From contig CAZRTJ010000005.1 of assembly GCA_964602985.1 (NCBI GenBank), positions 62,001 to 126,000 of the forward strand: a DNA stretch of 64,000 nt, given 5' to 3'. Shown here piece after piece: positions 60,468-64,000 of the stretch. The notes under the pieces were generated by a model. That model did no database searches and was not told where the DNA came from. It saw only the letters and a program-made list of their open reading frames with translations. Made by a program: the position numbers and the translations under genes. Source of the DNA: CAYZJB01 sp964602985. GTDB taxonomy: Bacteria > CLD3 > SB21. How positions within the stretch are numbered: the stretch's first letter is position 1; every line of letters starts with the position of its first letter.

Positions 60468-62767
60468 ATCGTCGGGAATTGATCAAAAAGATGGCCACGC
60501 TGGCCGCCATGACCGCCGCCGCGTCCGTGATTCCGGGCGTCACCTTCGCCCGCAACGTGGACGAATGGACGGAAGATCCCATCGAGTGGAAGAAATCTCC
60601 GTGCCGATTTTGCGGCGTCGGATGCGGCATCCTCATCGGTCTGTCCAATGGCAAAGCCGTCGCCGTCAAAGGCGATCCCAACAGTCCGGTGAATAAAGGT
60701 CTCTGCTGTGTGAAGGGCTATCACTCCGTCATGGCGTTGTACGGCAAGGATCGCCTGACCAAACCCTACATCCGCAAGAACGGACGGCTCGTGCCGGCCA
60801 CCATGAAGGAAGCGCTCGACCTGATCGCGGAAAAAATGAAGGAGACGATTTCCAAACACGGCAAGGATTCCGTCGCCGTCTACGGCAGTGGACAGTGGAC
60901 GATCCCCGACGGCTATGTCGCGTCAAAGTTCTTCAAAGCCGGCATCGGAACCAACAACGTGGAAGGCAACGCGCGACTGTGCATGGCCAGCGCCGTCACG
61001 GGCTTCCTCACATCCTTCGGACAGGACGAGCCGATGGGTTGCTATGACGACATCGATCACGCCGACGTATTTGTCCTCTGGGGCAATAACATGGCGGAAA
61101 TGCATCCGGTGCTCTTCTCCCGACTGCTGGATCAACGCATGCGGCGCGGCGCCAAAATCATCGACTTTGCCACCCGGACGACCCGCACGAGTATGGCCGC
61201 CGACAAATCGATTCTCTTTCGCCCGCAAACCGATCTTGCCGTCGCGAACGCCATCGCATACGAATGCATCCATAACGGCTGGATCAACGAGCGGTTCATC
61301 CGTCAGCACACGGTATTCAAGAAAGGCAAGACGAACATCGGATACGGCCTCGAAGATCATTCTAATTTTCAGGACGAACCCAAAGACGCGACGTTCGACG
61401 AGTACAAGAAATTTCTCGAAGATTACACGCCCGAAAAAGTGGAAAAGATCTCCGGCGTTTCCGCCAACGACATTCGCTACATTGCCCAGATGTACGGCGA
61501 CCCGAATAAGAAAATCATGAGCCTGTGGTGCATGGGAATGAACCAGCACACGCGCGGTACGTGGATCAATAACCTCGTGTACAATATTCATCTGCTTCTC
61601 GGAAAAATTTCCACTCCCGGCAACAGTCCCTTCTCTCTGACGGGACAGCCCAGCGCGTGCGGGACCGTGCGCGAAGTCGGCACGCTGACCAATCGCCTCC
61701 CCCACGGTTTTGTGACCAATGAGAAGGATCGCAAACTGGCTTCGGAAATATGGAACGTCCCCGTCGAGAAAATTCCCGACAAGCCGACGTATCACACGAT
61801 GGAGATGTTCCGGGCGCTCGACCGGGGCGACATTCGTTTCATTTGGATCCAGGTGACCAATCCCATGGTCACGTTGCCCAAGCTCACGCGGTATCGCGAG
61901 GGCGCGTTGAAGGAAGATCGGTTCGTGGTCGTCTCCGATGTGTATCCTACGCCGACGACGGATGTGGCCGACGTGATTCTGCCGTCCGCCATGTGGATCG
62001 AACGCGAAGGCATGTTTGGCAACTCCGAACGGCGCACCCAGCACTTCGAGAAAATGCTCACGCCGCCGGGTGAGGCGATGAGCGACACTTGGCAGTTGAT
62101 CGAGGTCGCCCGGCGAATGGGATATGAAAAACTCTTCCCGTGGAAGGAAGAAAACCACATTGAAGAAATTTGGAAAGAATACACACGTTTCCACCACGGG
62201 CCGGATCATGAAATGGCGACCTATGAAAATCTCAAAGCCAATCCCGGAGTGATGTGGCCTTGTCCGGACGGCAAAGAAACCAAGTGGCGCTACCACGCCA
62301 AAACGGATCCCGCCGCCAAAGGCGACTCGTTCGACTTCTACGGCAAGCCCGATGGCAAAGCGTGGATATGGATCCGCCCGTACGAACCGGTGCCGGAAGC
62401 GCCCGACGACGAATACCCGTTCTGGCTCAATACGGGACGTGTGCTGGAACATTGGCATACGGGCTCTCTGACACGCCGCGTGTCGGTATTGCACAAAGCA
62501 GTCCCGTCATCGTACGTCGAACTGCATCCGGAGGATGCACGCGAACTCGGAATCAAGAACGGCGATCGGGTGCGTCTGATCTCGCGACGCGGAAAGATCG
62601 TGATGTCCGCCTCCATCAATGAGCGCGGCGTGCCGCCACGCGGACAGGTCTTTGTACCATTCTTTGACGAAGGCTATCTGATCAATGAACTGACGCTGGA
62701 CGCATTCTGCCCGATCTCGGGACAGCCGGATTACAAAAAATGCGCGGTGAGAGTCGAACGCGCATGA
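60464..62767 (+). CDS. napA: Periplasmic nitrate reductase catalytic subunit
   Basis: This Mo-bis-MGD, [4Fe-4S] enzyme reduces nitrate to nitrite in the periplasm. The 767-residue length is close to the monomeric NapA of Desulfovibrio. A Tat-type signal (NRRELIKKMATLAAMTAAASV) comes first. The cluster cysteines are in SPCRFCGVGCG, with a later GLCCVKG. The Mo-ligand cysteine is in NARLCMASAV near residue 172. Further signatures include GPFSLTGQPSACGTVREVG and PFWLNTGRVLEHWHTGSLTRRV near the C-terminus. It overlaps napD and is followed by a NapB-like cytochrome with ATGA overlap. Confidence 0.97.
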   Translation: MNRRELIKKMATLAAMTAAASVIPGVTFARNVDEWTEDPIEWKKSPCRFCGVGCGILIGLSNGKAVAVKGDPNSPVNKGLCCVKGYHSVMALYGKDRLTKPYIRKNGRLVPATMKEALDLIAEKMKETISKHGKDSVAVYGSGQWTIPDGYVASKFFKAGIGTNNVEGNARLCMASAVTGFLTSFGQDEPMGCYDDIDHADVFVLWGNNMAEMHPVLFSRLLDQRMRRGAKIIDFATRTTRTSMAADKSILFRPQTDLAVANAIAYECIHNGWINERFIRQHTVFKKGKTNIGYGLEDHSNFQDEPKDATFDEYKKFLEDYTPEKVEKISGVSANDIRYIAQMYGDPNKKIMSLWCMGMNQHTRGTWINNLVYNIHLLLGKISTPGNSPFSLTGQPSACGTVREVGTLTNRLPHGFVTNEKDRKLASEIWNVPVEKIPDKPTYHTMEMFRALDRGDIRFIWIQVTNPMVTLPKLTRYREGALKEDRFVVVSDVYPTPTTDVADVILPSAMWIEREGMFGNSERRTQHFEKMLTPPGEAMSDTWQLIEVARRMGYEKLFPWKEENHIEEIWKEYTRFHHGPDHEMATYENLKANPGVMWPCPDGKETKWRYHAKTDPAAKGDSFDFYGKPDGKAWIWIRPYEPVPEAPDDEYPFWLNTGRVLEHWHTGSLTRRVSVLHKAVPSSYVELHPEDARELGIKNGDRVRLISRRGKIVMSASINERGVPPRGQVFVPFFDEGYLINELTLDAFCPISGQPDYKKCAVRVERA

Positions 62768-63444
62768 AGGACGTACTCAAACATCGCAAGGTTTTCATCT
62801 TTCTCGTCATCCTGCTGATGGCTTCGGTGATCTACGTGTTCGGCGAAAGTCTGTCCGGCGAAGACATCACGGCTGTCGGGTCCGAAACGAGATGGGTGTC
62901 GGGTCCCACGTTGCCGCGCGAAGCAGGGGTATTCCGACGCGCCGCCGATGCACTGATTTACCTCGGCCTGATTAACGAAAGCGGCAAGCGAACGATGCGG
63001 ACGTACTACGAACGCCGCGCCTACGACGGCGCGCCGCCGATGATCCCGCATGTGGTGGACGACGAACGCGCCTTCGGCGGCAAAGTCTGCCTGACCTGTC
63101 ATGAAAACGGCGGCTACGTGCCCAAATACCAGGAGTATGCTCCTGTCGTTCCGCATCCGGAATTGATCAACTGCCGCCAATGTCACGTTCCCGCCAAAAC
63201 GAATTCGCTCTTCCGCGCGTCCGACTTCAAACCGGCCGGCGTTCCCGCACTCAAACAGCGCGCGTTGTCGACAAGTCCGCTCCTCATTCCGCATCAACTT
63301 CACATGCGCGAAAATTGTCTCGCCTGTCATGCCGGACCGGGTGCGCCCCAGGAAATTCGCACCACGCATCCCGAGCGTTCGAATTGTCGGCAATGCCACA
63401 TGGTTCAGCAACCCATGGAAACTTTTTCGAGGCCGGTTCAATAA
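62764..63444 (+). CDS. Tetrahaem NapB-like cytochrome
   Basis: The 226-residue product has an N-terminal membrane anchor (KVFIFLVILLMASVIYVFG). The NapB-like core includes PPMIPHVVDDERAFGGKVCLTCHENGG and LINCRQCHVPAKTNSLF. Two more haem sites follow, CLACH in LHMRENCLACHAGPGA and CRQCH in HPERSNCRQCHMVQQP. Ordinary NapB has only two haems, so this is extended. ATG 62764 overlaps the napA TGA. It probably passes electrons from the membrane side to NapA; no napC is seen in the window. Confidence 0.88.
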   Translation: MKDVLKHRKVFIFLVILLMASVIYVFGESLSGEDITAVGSETRWVSGPTLPREAGVFRRAADALIYLGLINESGKRTMRTYYERRAYDGAPPMIPHVVDDERAFGGKVCLTCHENGGYVPKYQEYAPVVPHPELINCRQCHVPAKTNSLFRASDFKPAGVPALKQRALSTSPLLIPHQLHMRENCLACHAGPGAPQEIRTTHPERSNCRQCHMVQQPMETFSRPVQ

Positions 63445-63445
63445 T

Positions 63446-64000
63446 ATGCCACGACCCGACCGTATCCGATGGCTATTCGCCGCGATGTTGTGCGTCTGGA
63501 TCAGCGCGTGTTCCAAGCATGAAACGCATGGCCTGGCCGCGATGCTGGACGAGGCGCCGCCGCCCGATTCCGCAACCTCCGCCGCCCAGCCCTCCCTGGG
63601 AGAATGGCCCGCACTGACGGCAGTTCAGGCCGATCTGGAAACGTACGTGGTCTCGCGCACTCCGCGCCTAACGAAATATCCGTGTACGAACTGCCACACG
63701 AAGCCGCTGAAGGAGATGAAATCCGTGGAAGTCCGCAAAGCGCATTGGGACATTACTTTACAGCACGCCGCCGAAAACATCATGACCTGTCTCACCTGTC
63801 ATACGGAAACGAACCTGGACACCCTGCACAACCTGACGAATCAAACGCTGTCGTTTAACACCAGCCACGAGGTGTGTGGGCAATGTCATTTCACGCAGCT
63901 GCGTGATTGGAAAGGCGGCGCGCATGGCAAACGCGCCGGCGGCTGGGTTCTACCGCGCGTGCTGACGTTGTGCGTGGAGTGCCACAACCCGCATCGTCCG
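63446..64000 (+). CDS. Multihaem c-type cytochrome lipoprotein, partial
   Basis: The ATG at 63446 is one base after the NapB-like stop. The visible 185 residues run off the window. A lipoprotein signal (MLCVWISACSK) leads to a proline-rich linker. Four haem sites are seen so far: CTNCH, CLTCH, CGQCH and CVECH. The segment QHAAENIMTCLTCHTETNLDT is typical of quinol-linked multihaem proteins. It may be the membrane-side electron donor replacing NapC, or a nitrite-linked cytochrome. The total haem count cannot be known from this window. Confidence 0.85.
   Translation, partial: MPRPDRIRWLFAAMLCVWISACSKHETHGLAAMLDEAPPPDSATSAAQPSLGEWPALTAVQADLETYVVSRTPRLTKYPCTNCHTKPLKEMKSVEVRKAHWDITLQHAAENIMTCLTCHTETNLDTLHNLTNQTLSFNTSHEVCGQCHFTQLRDWKGGAHGKRAGGWVLPRVLTLCVECHNPHRP

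Noticed and set aside
60923..62494. Long antisense reading frame (523 codons) opposite napA
   Set aside because: It is a composition shadow of a well-supported napA; no domain is recognisable and the amino-acid use is unnatural.

Overview
The window looks like a chromosomal segment from a Gram-negative, rod-like member of the FCB superphylum (Bacteroidota/Ignavibacteria/Kapabacteria-like). The evidence is a C-terminal type IX secretion (T9SS type A) sorting domain on a 2319-residue surface protein, many lipoproteins, several outer-membrane beta-barrels, and FCB-style metallopeptidases. Base composition is moderately GC-rich and fairly even, and coding density is high. Many adjacent genes overlap by ATGA, GTGA or TGATG. 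No rRNA, tRNA, CRISPR array, transposase or prophage was recognised. The exact phylum is an inference.

Layout. 1-7374: housekeeping and redox genes on the minus strand (Rossmann protein, folD, YmdB-type phosphodiesterase, and a UbiD / SQR-like flavoprotein / methyltransferase operon), then a plus-strand DNA photolyase. 7375-13735: a minus-strand electron-transfer island with two tandem secreted paralogues, a monohaem lipoprotein, a 12-haem cytochrome, an outer-membrane barrel, a hexahaem lipoprotein with a collagen-like stretch, and a tetrahaem c554-like cytochrome. Two of its upstream regions share a 12-bp dyad. 14081-18030: ClpX-like ATPase, thiolase and MoeZ-like adenylyltransferase/rhodanese. 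18079-28041: small lipoprotein, giant beta-helix T9SS cargo, thioesterase and M2 peptidase. 28175-34983: haem-binding protein, ahcY, a short metH (homocysteine and folate modules only), an orphan peptide-binding lipoprotein, and an FprA-type ferredoxin-NADP reductase. 35126-38585: thiolase, PhoH, a LysM protein and a small lipoprotein. 38737-44749: zinc ribbon, M1 peptidase, M28-like protein and TerC.

44812-53834 is a seven-gene, tightly overlapping minus-strand operon: a sugar aminotransferase, a polyprenyl-phosphate-type GT2, three large or medium multi-pass membrane proteins (two of them paralogues), a DUF1028-TPR protein and a small glycine-rich membrane protein. It is probably an envelope glycan modification system. 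54012-59300 carries a gluzincin/beta-propeller/outer-membrane-barrel fusion, a cobalamin/siderophore-type binding protein and an M64 peptidase. 59352-60182 appears to be a decayed restriction-associated (YhcG/DUF1016) remnant. 60225-64000 is a periplasmic nitrate reductase locus: napD, napA, a tetrahaem NapB-like protein, and a multihaem lipoprotein that runs off the window.

Taken together the genes suggest a respiratory, peptide-using bacterium with quinone-linked multihaem electron transport (nitrate, and possibly an extracellular or other outer-membrane acceptor). It has a methionine/SAM recycling block and secretes or surface-displays large proteins. The most promising under-described units are the barrel/multihaem island, the overlapping glycan-membrane operon and the peptidase-propeller-barrel fusion.
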